Assembly: GCF_010183535.1 (NCBI RefSeq)
Contig: NC_071330.1
Location: forward strand, 7,669,717-7,733,716
Origin: Caenorhabditis remanei
Taxonomy: Eukaryota; Nematoda; Chromadorea; Rhabditida; Rhabditidae
Reading direction: 5' to 3'
Length of the DNA: 64,000 nucleotides
Both the position numbers and the translations under genes were made by a program. Below, one piece after another: positions 33,592-45,188 of this stretch. A model generated the notes under the pieces. That model searched no databases, was not told the origin of the DNA, and saw only the letters and a list, made by a program, of their open reading frames with translations. The first letter of the stretch is position 1; every line of letters starts with the position of its first letter.

Positions 33592-33965
33592 ATGCCGAAA
33601 CAAGAGTTCTCGTACCAGGACATGTTGGGTGTCGTCGCTGTCTGGTGTTGCTTCTTCATGATCATAGGATTCATCACAGTGACTTGCGTCAACTTCTACT
33701 GCATCCATCATAACGATGATGTGACGGTTCTAGAAAAGGTTAGTGATTTCGTTTTTCAAGACAGTTAAACAAATTATAAATTTGAGTTCATAAGTTTTGT
33801 TTCATTGTAACTATCCCATTTTGAATTCAAAAACTATATAATCTATGTTCTGCCACATTTCAGTGGGGCCGACGCAAACGTCTTGGAATCCGTCTAGGAG
33901 TTCACAATCGCGACACCATCGACGAACAAATCGCTCTTCAAAAGTTTAAGGTCGACAAGATCTAG
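33592..33965 (+). CDS. Unknown 82-residue single-pass membrane protein
   Basis: The exons are 33592-33738 and 33864-33965. The ATG follows a TTTCAG acceptor (33589) by two bases, suggesting a trans-spliced leader. Residues about 11-37 form one hydrophobic, Cys-containing helix (MLGVVAVWCCFFMIIGFITV onwards). A basic GRRKRL follows and then a charged C-terminal tail. Unlike the minus-strand small genes, the first exon already contains the helix. No family recognised. Confidence 0.7.
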
Positions 33966-34611
33966 ATCTTTAGCTTCTCATTCACATCTTTCAAAAATTT
34001 TCAAATCTGTATAATGCTTTCTGCTTCCTACTTCCCTGCACATTTCTAAATTCCATTCACTTTCTTTCGCAAATTTGGGTTTTTAGTTTTAATTATTTTA
34101 ATAGCTTAAATATCACAAAAAATCTGTAATCCGCTAAGCGGTTCTTCAATCCAATTTTACGATTTTTCTGACTCATTAATCTAAAATGTTAATATCGAGT
34201 ATATCAATAATAAAATTGAGTAAGTGTCGATTTATATCTCTGAAGGTCTTCTGCTTGTCTACTCTCTCGCTATGAGCCATTGACCGATCATTCGTTGGAA
34301 AGGACAGTTCATTGACCGGTGACCTACCTGCGTCTCATCTCTATTAGCTATTTTCTTTATGTTGTTGGACAAAGGGTACATGAATCACAAGTCAAATAAA
34401 ATTGTTTTCTAACGAATTATAAGAAAAAGTCTGGAGTATGTTTAGGATAGATCAGCAGCTGTTGAGATGAATGCACATATCGAGAACGGCGAAACTCAAA
34501 CACTCCATAGTAAAAATGTATGACCTATTAGATCCAAACGGCATTTAAAAAAGGAAAACGGCTACAGAAATGGAAAACGGAATTTACAGAAATCGTTTTA
34601 AATTTAAATGT
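33966..34611. other. Convergent intergenic region
   Basis: 3' flanks of two convergent genes; AT-rich, nothing else seen. Confidence 0.5.
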
Positions 34612-35486
34612 TCACTCTTCAATGACTTGGTGATACTTCCAACTCTTATGCTTGTGTGAAACTTCGTCAGCAGTAAATGTCTGAAATTTAAAAAGTTAAT
34701 TAATAGAAATGTTCGAGGCTTATAATCCACTCACATCATCCATATCCTTGATGAAAATGTAGATATTCACTGACTCTAAGCCTTCTGTGTTAGTCTCATT
34801 GAACAATTCGCCGAGTGTCAAATTCTTTTGATTTGGTGTTAATATTTGACGGAACATATTCGGAGCCAATGGCCTTTTCATCAATTCAAATTTTGGACGA
34901 TTCCAGATAACATCGTATGGAGAAGCGAAGACGTAGAATGAGAACTTGTTACGTCTGAAACAAACTCAATGAACCGGGAAAAACCTAACTAAATAGTTCA
35001 AACTTGCATTTCTTTCGATATTCCACGGATGGCATATCGTAACAACGCCATCAAAGTCTTGTCGGTTGCCAACTCGAACGAAGTAAAAAAATTCTGCATG
35101 AAATAAACTCGAATCAAAGCCAATCGTACCAGCTGACGTGGATCTGCCGAAAGATATTGATAGTCATTCTCCACTGACTTTTTCATAGATTTTTTGTTTC
35201 CATCTTCAAAAGCTTTCATGTTCCAATCTTTGAATGATGTTAACTCAGATGACAATGTAGTTGGTTGAGATGTCTCTTGACTGACATTTTGAAGGCCTTG
35301 TGTCATTTGAAGCCATCCTTCGTCCGAAGGTACCGGAGTGAACACTGTTGGGATTCCGCTTGAAATAAAATCTTATTCACACATTTTTTGTTCTATAACA
35401 TACACTTCTTCCACTTTCTTTGATCCATTTTTTCTTTTTTGATTGTGAGCACATTCTTTTTTCTTCGAGACCATTCTTTGGCTCAT
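34612..35486 (-). CDS. Unknown 240-residue protein with a GC-AG intron
   Basis: The exons are 35486-35404, 35358-35008, 34954-34735 and 34680-34612. A Lys-rich N-terminus is followed by a mixed alpha-helical protein without a signal peptide or membrane helix. Segments such as GWLQMTQGLQ and VRLALIRVYFMQNFFTSFEL look globular. The intron after 35008 must use a GC donor (AT|GCAAGT). The GT two bases downstream of it (CAA|GTTTGA) would run into a stop in the next exon. I do not recognise the family. The gene lies 245 bases downstream of the four-helix membrane protein on the same strand. Confidence 0.6.
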
Positions 35487-35730
35487 TTTCTGGGATCAAT
35501 CAATAAAATATGAATTGAGAAAGACTGTCTTGTGCATAAAACTTCATTTTATCATATGAACTAGGAAAACAATCCCAGTTTATCACGTTTTTTAAAAAGT
35601 TTTGTTGATTTAGAAATGAGTATCCAGAAGACATTGAGATTATGAAGAGAGGAATACAATCACAGAATGCAATGATTATTTTACATGGAAATTGAGATCT
35701 AGTCTTAACAAAAATATGTTATTCAGTCCG

Positions 35731-36729
35731 TTATTGTAGTGTGAATGCAATTGTAGCATGTAGAAGACACAGAAGAATCGACGATGCCTGAATTTGTAGC
35801 TTTTCGGTGAAAACAAGAGATTTGGTTTCGTTTTGTAGACTTTTCTGATTTTGATGAAAAAGTGAAATGACAACTGAAGTAATCGTACTGATCTACCGTA
35901 TTATGTCCGGTGTTGAGAGTATTTTATGATCTCCCAGAAATTGAAAAGTACGCGAAATTCACTTACAGCGGAAAGAAGCCACTGATCTGTCCATTCAAAG
36001 TTGGCCACATCAATCGAAAAATGGATTTCAATAACCGAACTGATTCCACCGAGTAATGAACAGAACACGGCTGATGGCATCTCCTGAATACATTTTATTC
36101 ATTCGAAATCTGATAATTTTCTTTTAACTCACCATGAAATTGAATGTGAGAACACATGAACTACTCGAATAATGAATTGCAATTATCAGCCACGACAAAG
36201 AAATAAATATGATAATTGGAGCAGCGATTACAGGGAAGTACTGAATGAAAGGTGATATTCAAACTCAACTTTAAAAAGTGTTTCCAACCTGTAATAAGTG
36301 TTTTGTCGTTCCCCATCGAGATTGTTTTTCCTCGAGACAATCGTCGTTTTCACAATAAAGAAGATTCCAGTAAAGAAGAGAGCATGATACTATCTGGATA
36401 AGTACTTGAAGATTCAGTAAATTTAGGGAAACTTACAATCGAGAATGTGTAGAGATACATAGGAAGACGGGTTCTGGGATAAGGTGTGGTTATGATTTTG
36501 GGTATTACTGTTACCATCCTGAAAATTTTAATTACTTTGAGAGCAGAGAAAGAGAAAATAATGAAAACGTTTTGGAGGTTATGATGTATTAATTTGGGTA
36601 GATAGGAAGTGGTATTATGTGAAAATAATTGTAATTTAGTATGCTGTATCTAGAAAATATATCTAAAAACTAATTGAAATTAAAAAAAGAGATAGAGAAG
36701 ACCTACATGAAAGAAACAACATCGATCAT
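35731..36729 (-). CDS. Unknown membrane protein with about four helices
   Basis: The exons are 36729-36707, 36518-36437, 36393-36289, 36240-36133, 36083-35967 and 35844-35731, about 182 residues from the most conservative ATG. The predicted helices are MYLYTFSIIVSCSLFYWNLL, YFPVIAAPIIIFISLSWLII, SAVFCSLLGGISSVIEIHF and SILLCLLHATIAFTL. Open frame continues upstream of 36729 in the same phase (to about 36948) with another hydrophobic stretch, so the N-terminus may be longer. The last exon is less sure because its acceptor (AAAATCAG) is weak. The layout recalls the other four-helix protein at 38.5 kb. Function unknown. Confidence 0.5.
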
Positions 36730-38538
36730 AACGAAAGTGAATTGTAGGAAAACGAAAAACTTCAAATAAAATTTACGATCATAAAAAAGGAATATTGAGA
36801 GAAAAGAAAAGAAGAAATGGAGGAGGTCATATGTAGTTGAATACTCCTTTTTTTCTTCTTTTCGATGTCTCTCTTTCATCATAAACAAAGCCGTATGTGC
36901 TGACTTGCTGTCCTTCTTTTCGGCCCATTCAGAGCCTATTACTCTCACATGGAAAACGCCAGAAAAGAAAAAAAAAGGAGAATGTCAGATGTATTCATAG
37001 CATTTTTATTATTTGGTGAAAAACGGAATCAGAAAATAAAAAGAAGAAAAAGGAAGACAAATGAGAAAAGAGCAAGAAATGAGAGGAATAAGAAACTGAA
37101 AGTGAGAGAGAGAGTAGAGGTATTATCCCTCTTTTCCGTCTGATATCTTATCCGATTGTTTACATGTCTATGTATGTCTTGTGATAACATTTATTCGTAG
37201 TAGTTTAGATTGAAAAAGTACGGGAAAAAGGGCAAGACGGATTGAAATTGGTTTGAGTAAGTACTCTCTTGCTCTTTCTTGCTCTTTCTCTTTTTTCTTA
37301 GTCATGCACTTGCATTTGAGTAATTGAAAAATCAAAGGATGGATTAGCAAAACGAATACTTTATTCCCTTTAAGTCTCAAAGATCTTGTTCAAGAAAACG
37401 TCACTGAAACATTGTCTGTTTCAAACTTTTTAGGACCTGATGAGTTTCTATCGCATTTTAAACCACTAGAAATGGAGATCATAAGTGCCACGACAAGAAA
37501 AGAATGCGTGCCTCAAGGAGTCCTCTGTCTTATTGGTACCTCTGACTTCATCCAAGCACGTCACATGTCGCTACAATATACAAATATGAGTGCTACCGTA
37601 ATCCCATCTTTGTTTATACAACTGGAAGCACCAAATGCGAATTCTGGTTTCAGTAATCAATGTTCATCGATCCCAATCTCAACATCATGATATAAAGTTA
37701 CTTGGTTTCGTTTCGAATGATCCGGTGGTTTAAAAAAGTCAATTTTTGCAGCTTCGAGTCTCGCATTCGGATGTTGATTCAGATTTATCAATCGAAAAAA
37801 CCGAACTTTTTTAGAATTCAGAGAATTCAGACACAACTTTTCAGAAATTTTCTTCAAAAGCTGATGGGACCCTGCTATTTCTGGAACACCACCATCCTGC
37901 ATTTTTCAAAGCAATATTTCTTCAAAACGCTAGGAGATTTTTCAGAAATCAACACACATGAAAATTCAGGACGACTCGAGTTAAATCACTGCTTTTTCCA
38001 GTTTCACTTTCAGAAAATTTCTGTGAAGTCTTCATAAACCATATTCTGATACATCGGTAGAGTGTCGATCTATAACCGAGAGTACTGTAATCCATTAAGT
38101 TTTAATATCATATTGAAATCGTATGTTCAACTGATGTTTATGATGATTTTAGTTGATTCGAATGTACAAAGGGTCTCCTGTTATCAAGTAGTTTAAGTTT
38201 AAGCAAGTATCTGTTTTTATTTCGCTTCATCTGAATCCCAATAAAATCATCAAATTATAATCAACTCAATTACATGGCGTCACTTTCCTACCTCAAACTT
38301 CATTTTCAAAACTTTAATTATTGGTTTCAATCTTTTCCAATTATCTCGTGATCAACCCTGAGTACTCGTGAGCTCTCGTGAGTTTTTCGTGAGCTCACCG
38401 TTGCCATGGGTGATAACGCGATTTCAGTCAGAACTCACTCCCCTTTCCCTTATTATCTTCTCTCATTCTTGTTGACATCTTCTCCGTTTATTTCCATTTA
38501 TTTTTTCAGTTCATTTTTCAGAATTTCAAGTAATAAAA
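36730..38538. other. Intergenic region, no gene supported
   Basis: Several open frames of 60-110 codons occur (for example 37412-37690 and 37702-38037 on +), but they lack family similarity and clear splice structure. Purine-rich DNA covers about 36949-37120. A plus-strand promoter for the 38539 gene is expected at the right end. Confidence 0.45.
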
Positions 38539-39371
38539 ATGGCCTTCGAACTATTCGAACTCATCGATCAAATGTACTCTAGGCCACTCGCAAAGACTCC
38601 AAAAGTAGATTTCGTAAACTGATATTAAATTCAATCATTTTACATTTCAAGGTGTCTCTCCGTTTTCTTCAACTCTGCTACGCATGGATCAGCGTTCTTT
38701 CTATCTGGTACATCGTCTTCGGAGCTTGGTTCCTTCACGGCGCTGGAACTTACTATAAGTTCGTTACTCTGTCGATGGCATTCATTCTCTCCATCGCATT
38801 TTTTTATGATTCCGATGGCAGAGGATGGAAGAAGTTTGCGGTGAGTACTGTAGTTCTCGTGTACTCGGAGTTCGAACTAGTAATTGGTTTCCTAAACGTG
38901 TCTCTTTTTGAAGACTATGAAATAACTAGAATACATTCAGACCCTCTGTGTAATTTGTGCTCTTCCAAGACTCTTCGTGTCCCCAATCTACGCAGTTGCA
39001 AACATTCAAACGTCCAATGTCAATGCAACTAATACCCCAGATTTCATTGAGTCATTCCACACTTTGAACATGTGGGAGTTATCTTATTTTACTGAGTTTC
39101 GAATTTCTTGCTTCAGGTGGGGATTCCAGGACAAATACAATCACATCACACTCATCTGGTTCGTCTATTACTACAACTTCATGCTGATCATTAGTAAGAT
39201 CTCGGGGAAAATTATAGATAAACAATCGTCTGTTTTTTAGTGTCAATGCAAAGAGTCTCGTGTCGTAAAGCAGTTGAAGAGAAGAAACAGAAAATCTATG
39301 CGGAAAACGTGAAGATTCAGGAATCAAAGAGAGTTGAGAACGAGCAAGGAACCGGGCCAATGCACATTTAA
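38539..39371 (+). CDS. Unknown four-helix membrane protein (197 residues)
   Basis: The exons are 38539-38604, 38652-38840, 38941-39071, 39117-39193 and 39241-39371. The helices are AWISVLSIWYIVFGAWFL, KFVTLSMAFILSIAFFY, TLCVICALPRLFVSPIYAV and HITLIWFVYYYNFMLIIM. A loop with possible N-glycosylation (NATN) lies between helices three and four. The C-terminal tail is long, charged and possibly helical. No family recognised; nematode-specific four-helix proteins of this form are common. All junctions keep frame. Confidence 0.75.
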
Positions 39372-39728
39372 TCGAATCAATCTTTCAATTACTCTGATAA
39401 ATCAATCATATGTATATTTCATCAGCAATAAATCTAAATATTATTCATCCTTATTTTCTAGAATCATCCATGTTTATCATCACATGTTTTCAGTTCCCAC
39501 GCCAAAAAACTGAAAAAAAAACGGAACAAGTCGGAGACAGGGGAGCGTTTAGTCAAGAAAATTCCCAAAGCGATAACAAAATTTATCGGTTTTCTTTTCA
39601 TTCTTCCCCCTATTGCCCCATTCATTTTTCTGCCGACCGACCTTTGACACGCATCATTTCTTCTTTTCCCTGTTTTTTTTCAGAATATTGGGTTCCTCGA
39701 AAGAAACAAGGCAACATTCCGGAGAAGT
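39372..39728. other. Short intergenic region
   Basis: AT-rich promoter-side DNA ahead of the secreted-protein gene; nothing else seen. Confidence 0.45.
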
Positions 39729-40327
39729 ATGGTACGATTGCTGGTGAGTTTATTCTCAAATTCAATTCTCAATTTCCAAAGAAGGGCAATGATTTTATCT
39801 AGATTTCGTTGTTTCGATTTTATTGTAGAGTAAAAAATCTTTCTTGGCAACATACTCAAAGTTTATTTTTCAAAATTGTGAACTATTTTTAACGAATCCC
39901 ACTGTTCAGTATCATTATCTCTTCTTTACAGATAATCATTCTTCTTACTTCTACACTATCCTTCGGAGACAAAGAATTGAATTTAACTTCATCTGAAAAG
40001 TCAGATAACCGAACATCTTCCGGCAAACAAATCCACATTCCGACGTCTTCAGAAGTAGAAGAGGAACTTCGAATCGAAAAGATTCTTGAGAAATCAAAAG
40101 AGTTTGATGATGTTCAGACTACAACTGATATTCCGTATCTTCCATTAATTCAAAGATGCTCTATTGATGATGACTGTTCATCTGAAACTGCATGTTTCGA
40201 TGGGAAGTGTCTAAATGCGACTCGTTTTCATTTGTTTCCTTACTTATTCCGTCGATGTCAAAGTCGTTTGGATTGCCCAACTGGTCACAGATGTATTATA
40301 AGTATGTGTATTCCATTCAGATGGTAA
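39729..40327 (+). CDS. Secreted eight-cysteine protein 1 (two C-x5-C-x5-C-x4-C modules)
   Basis: The exons are 39729-39743 and 39932-40327, giving 136 residues. The split signal peptide is MVRLLIIILLTSTLSFG. A polar, Ser/Glu-rich spacer of about 75 residues follows. Then come two copies of one cysteine module: CSIDDDCSSETACFDGKC and CQSRLDCPTGHRCIISMC. Each has exactly C-x5-C-x5-C-x4-C. The pattern recalls nematode EB-like or chitin-binding-like modules, but I cannot name the family. The next gene carries the same two modules and the same intron position inside the signal peptide, so the pair is a tandem duplication. Probably secreted; role unknown. Confidence 0.8.
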
Positions 40328-40562
40328 TCAGTTATCATTTATTCTTTTTATGTGCATAATGATACAAATAAACGTTTTTGATCTTTCAGTTCTTCTTTTT
40401 TCAACTTCTGATTTATCCCATGACTCACAGAAACTTTTTTCATTTTGTTGTAATAGTTAGAGATGCTTCTTCTCAAAAATGTGTCAGTCAGCTTTCACAT
40501 TGTTGAACGAAAAGAGTCAGGTGATATTGATTTACTGACTTTTTTATTTCTGCTTTTTCAGC

Positions 40563-40923
40563 ATGACTCACTTCTACAAATCTGTTTTTCTGGTGAGTTT
40601 TTTAAGTGGGTGGATTGGGAAACTATCTTCAGAATCTCAACAACAATTATTTTCAGTATCTTCTATTTCTCCAATTCGTTTTAAGTGCTTCCACCAGAGG
40701 ACAATGCCTTACTGATCGAAATTGTGACCAGAATCACAAATGCATCAACAGACATTGCTTCCATCAACGAGAGTATGTCTTCAAGTGCATCAATGATTTG
40801 ACTTGCCCAGATTTTCATTCCTGTCACAACGGTGTTTGCTTGATGGAGAAAACATCATCGAAGAATCTGAAATTGAAGTCTAAAAGAAATGTTCAGTTCG
40901 AGTTAGACAGAAAATACTTGTAA
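40563..40923 (+). CDS. Secreted eight-cysteine protein 2, paralogue of preceding gene
   Basis: The exons are 40563-40592 and 40657-40923, giving 98 residues. The signal peptide (MTHFYKSVFLYLLFLQFVLS) is interrupted by a phase-0 intron as in the neighbour. Two modules follow at once: CLTDRNCDQNHKCINRHC and CINDLTCPDFHSCHNGVC, again C-x5-C-x5-C-x4-C. The tail is basic (LKSKRN). It lacks the long acidic spacer of protein 1. Probably a small secreted protein (matrix, defence or signalling). Function not inferable. Confidence 0.8.
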
Positions 40924-41195
40924 TAAACGTTTACTTAATAAATATGGTAAAAAGCATGTGTATAAACAAAGCAAGGAAAACAGATGGAAAAGTTAAACCG
41001 AATTGTACATGAATTGTGCGAAAACTCAAATGGTGGCGGTTTAGATGTGAAAGAACATTCACACTGTCACAGAGCTCAAGATGTAAACGAAGTTCCTGAA
41101 GATAAGCAAATGTTCGAGAGAAACATGATAGGACGAATGATGGCACTGGTTAGGAATGATTGTAAACGACAAAAGAACACGAATATACGGATGAA

Positions 41196-44100
41196 TCACT
41201 TTTGAGGAGGAGAATCTGGAGATCGGTGAGGACCAGAAGAACTCGGAGAAGAGGTGCTTGCACCATTTGAAGTAGAAGATGTTGTTGGTTTTGGGAACCT
41301 GGAAAGTCTGTGCGAATTAGACATACTGAATGCCTATATAGATGCTTCACTCACCTTATAGCAGCTGAAGACGTCGGAATAATTCCTGGTCGAACATTGC
41401 CTTGTTCGTCGATAACATATTCAGGAAGACTGTGAAATGAAGAACTTCTTGAAAGTCGCGAAGGAGTGTCGATTGAACCATCAATTGTACCAATATCATC
41501 AGCAAGTTCTAGAGCGGCACGAACTTTTTCTTCCTGTAGTTTAAACTATTAAAACGGTAAATACATTCTTGAGAGAGATTACGTTTTCTAATTGTACGTC
41601 TGGAGAAGAAGCTTGAAATGATTCGAGTAGTTTATTTACATATCGCTGCTTCACTTTATACTGTCTCATCATCTTCAGACGATGTTGTAAACTGAATGTT
41701 CGCATTCGATTGACCTGAAAAATAAATATAGTGTGACTTTGATCTAATCATTATTAGAACCATACCTGTCTTTCGTAACTCTCCCACAATTGTTCTGCAC
41801 GCTTCGATCCATACTCTCTAACTCTTCCCAATTGATTGTTGTATCCATCTCTCATTGCATCCAGATGTGAATGAACCGCATCAACTTGAGCAGCTTTGTA
41901 ATTTTGGAATTTCTCCTGTTGTGCCGCGTATGAAACACGTAGAGCTTCAACTTGTTGATGGTAGTTGTCACGAACGATCTGGACTCTATTTGTATACTTC
42001 TGATGAAGCGATTCCATTTGTCGGACACGATATTTCTCCATCGCTTCCACCATTTTCCGAACTCGTGAAAGTCGTTCCGCTCTGTAACGTCAAGTAATGT
42101 TTCGAAACGATTGGAAAGAAGTAATATTTTTGGCGTAATTCAAGGAGAGCCCCCCACGTTGATAGCAACCCTTGCAAAGCCCCCCGCCAGTACAAATTTG
42201 GTGGGGGGCTCTCTTTTCGAGAGGGGTAACTCTTGAATCCCTCTGTTAAACATTCGTCCCCCACCTGTAGAAATGGGGGGCTCTACTTTAAATACCCGGC
42301 ATACTTAAAAAAGAGCCCCCCCTCTCCTAAACAACCAACTCTTGGTGAAAGATGAGCCCCCCACGATTTAATAATCGGCCCCCACGAAACAGACCCCCAC
42401 CATAAAACTGATTCATTCAAGAATGGGACCCCACCATTAAAAAACAAGCCCCCATCGTTCAATATCGGCGCTCTCTTGTCAAAAACTGGGATTTTACTGC
42501 GCTATCCCCTCCAAAATGCCAATATACAATTAATTTTCAGAAAGGAAGGTAAAACATTTGCTGAAATCAGTGAAAAACCAAGAAAAATGGAGAAAAATTA
42601 ATGGAAAAACTATGATTTTCGAAGTCCGCATATTATAATCTTCAATGCACTTGAAATCACGCAAAAACAGGGGCTCTTCTTTAATCCACTGGCATTTTAT
42701 ATTACGACAGAATGGGGGGTTCTGCTTGAATCCGCTTTGGGGTGGGGGCCCAATCTTGAACGGGGGTCTCATGTTGAATGGGGAGAGGGGGCTCTCCTTT
42801 AATCAACTTTCAATGTGGAGATAGTAACAGTGGGGGGCCAACGTTTAACAAGCTTGTTTCTCAAAGTTCACTGGTGGGGGGCTTTTCCAGGACAACTTTT
42901 GGGGGGTCATTTTTGAATTAGGGGGGGGGGGACGATAGTTGAATTTCACCATATTTTTCAGAATGTAACACTACTAGGTCTATCTGCAACAGACATTCAT
43001 AATACTCACCTTTGAATCCACCACAGAGCACTTTTCCTTGTCAGAATCCACGTGATATTGAGCAGGAAAGAGATGAGACAGACTATTAGTGATGTTGCAA
43101 GCCCACCCCAGAAGACGGAATGAAAGACATCATAACCGTACCAATCAAGATAATCGAGTCTGAATATTTGTTTTTTGAATTTTCATTGTTTTTATATTAC
43201 CTAAACTGGTATATTCCCCATTCTTTTGCAGTATTGTTTTCTACAACACATACATATCGTTCGACGTGGGATCGATTTGGAGAATGAATAAGCAAAGAGC
43301 CGCCGGATTGAATGGAATAACTGAACAATTTTAGCTTTTTGTCAGGTAGAACAGCGAGGTGATTGAAATTAACTATATTTTTACCTCTCTCGCATAATGT
43401 CCGAAACATTGGTGTAACTGATTTTATCTGTTTTTGGATCGTATGAACCAAGTAACGCCGATGGTCTAAATCTCCACCAACTGATTTTCGGAGACGGTGT
43501 TCCGTACGAAAAACAAGAAAGTGCGGTTGGTTTCCCGTATTTTCCGTATTGAATCCCTGTGTCATTAGCTACGACTCCGAGAACACAAGTTGCTGATGCG
43601 ATCTCCTCTCTGAAAGAATCTAGGTGATTTCTGAAATAAAAAGCATTTTGATGTACCTTGTCATGTTACACTCTTTTCGTATATTTGTCTGCAAATATAC
43701 AGGAAGTGACCATTTCAGTAGGCATTCATGACAAAGTAATCTACTGGTAGTGAACGCAAATTCCATTTTGTGTGGACTATTGGACGATGAAGCAGAACTT
43801 GTGATAAAGTCAGCTGGTAAAGTTCGTAGCATGGTATCAGTTATTTCCACATGGTTTACGGTAGATGATAGTTGTCCTGCGACATTTCGAAGTTCCACGA
43901 GGTGTCGAGCGGAGAGCCTGAACAAAAGTTTATGAAAACAGAATACTAAAAAGTAGTGAACCTCTTCAATTTTGGTGTTTTAATTTTGTGAAAATTAAGA
44001 TATCTAAGCGCCGAGCCATCAATAATGAGAGATTCGAGGACTGGTGCATCAAGTTGAAAGCCAGTTTGAATGTTCAACTTAGCAGCTCCGAGAGTTCTCA

Positions 44101-44980
44101 AATTCGGGAATTTCCAATTATCGGAAGAAGGCCAAGATTTGAGAGAATTGCACGAAATATCTGAAATTAATAGTGGTATTACCAGAAAGTTTGTTGAAAC
44201 ATACCCAGATCAGTCAGCTCAGTCGATATGTTCTCGAAAGAGGTCAATAAGTTCTTGGAGACGTTCAAATGTTTCACAGTGCTTGGTAACAACAAGTGGT
44301 TTATCTAAAAATTTCGAAGAAAATTGGACTGTAATTTTATACGCTATCGAACCTTGTTTTCACTCAAATTTAAAACTCTGAGTTTCGTATTCTTTACATC
44401 ACACTCAAACTTTCCAAAATAATTATTGGAGATTGTGAGATTGTCAAGTTTTGGAAGAAGACCAATAACATGACAAACTTCTGCATCTGATGTGAGCTCG
44501 GAATTGTGAAGAGATAGAACTTTGAGAGAAGGATGTTTGACAGTTCCATTCAATATTTCGAGTTCGCTATCTGAAATTCCGCATGTAACATTTTAGTTGA
44601 ACAGGCGATTTGAATACCTCGCACAATGAGGACCTCTAGCTGTGAAAATGGGGAGAATTTGTCAAAATTTAGTTCATCATGCTCCCATGAAAAAATTTCT
44701 AGACGACGTAGATTCGACCCATAGATTTGTTCGATTTCTTTCAGCTTTGATTCACCTAAAAATACAAAAGTGTGAGATATTTTGAAACTAAAAAAAACTT
44801 GCCGATGGCGTGGCATTTGATGTCTTGCTTTGAGTCATCAACGCAAGTGCAATAATTAACTTGAGGGCATTTATCGATGCCGATATTCAAAACATCATGT
44901 GTAGTCGTAGTAAAATTCCTCTGCGATGTAACTGCATGCACTTGTAGCATAACATATACGAAAATTATAAGTTTTCGCAT
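41196..44980 (-). CDS. LRR-Ig single-pass transmembrane receptor with coiled-coil cytosolic tail
   Basis: The thirteen exons are 44980-44803, 44755-44618, 44570-44353, 44304-44205, 44160-43962, 43917-43657, 43609-43385, 43320-43201, 43159-43010, 42081-41766, 41714-41583, 41533-41355 and 41298-41196, giving 772 residues. The order is: signal peptide (1-19); Cys-containing N-cap (CTCVDDSKQDIKC); about eight leucine-rich repeats; Cys cap; one Ig domain (about 372-480; core ALSCFSYGTPSPKISWW and YVCVVENN); TM helix (about 494-516); long charged coiled coil; and a Ser/Pro-rich tail. LRR-Ig membrane proteins act in cell adhesion and neuronal wiring, and C. elegans iglr genes have this design. Intron 1 uses a GC donor (G|GCAAGT). 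The intron between the TM and coiled-coil exons is filled with G/C tracts. Confidence 0.8.
42125..42935. repeat. G/C-tract-rich intron repeat
   Basis: Inside one intron of the LRR-Ig gene lie about twenty runs of four to eleven G or C. C-run units (such as GAGCCCCCCACG) dominate the left half and G-run units (such as GGGGGGCTCTC) the right half, with irregular AT-rich spacers that often read TTGAAT. The longest run is eleven G at 42921-42931. The two halves are roughly inverted, so it resembles a degenerate foldback of a G-tract minisatellite. Confidence 0.8.
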
Positions 44981-45188
44981 TTCTTCTTCGTAGTATCAAG
45001 ACATCTGTGGAGTATATGTTACTGGAAGGTTGATATAGCGAAAATGATAAAAACGGAAATCAGAAGGTATCAGAATGCACTTAAACATTGATTTACAAAA
45101 TAAAAATAATAAAATTAGGGAACTTTCTTTATTCAAAACAAACAAAAAACAAATTTAACTAGAACAAAAACTATAAAATATGAAATGT

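Noticed and set aside
36738..36948. Upstream N-terminal extension of the four-helix membrane protein
   Set aside because: The frame is open and hydrophobic, but purine-rich composition and lack of a clear start or acceptor make it unsafe; only the later ATG was used.
37412..38037. Two plus-strand open frames of about 90-110 codons
   Set aside because: No splice signals, start context or family similarity; composition is like the surrounding AT-rich DNA.
42530..42772. Minus-strand open frame inside the G-tract intron
   Set aside because: Pro/Gly-rich reading of the repeat with no conserved features.
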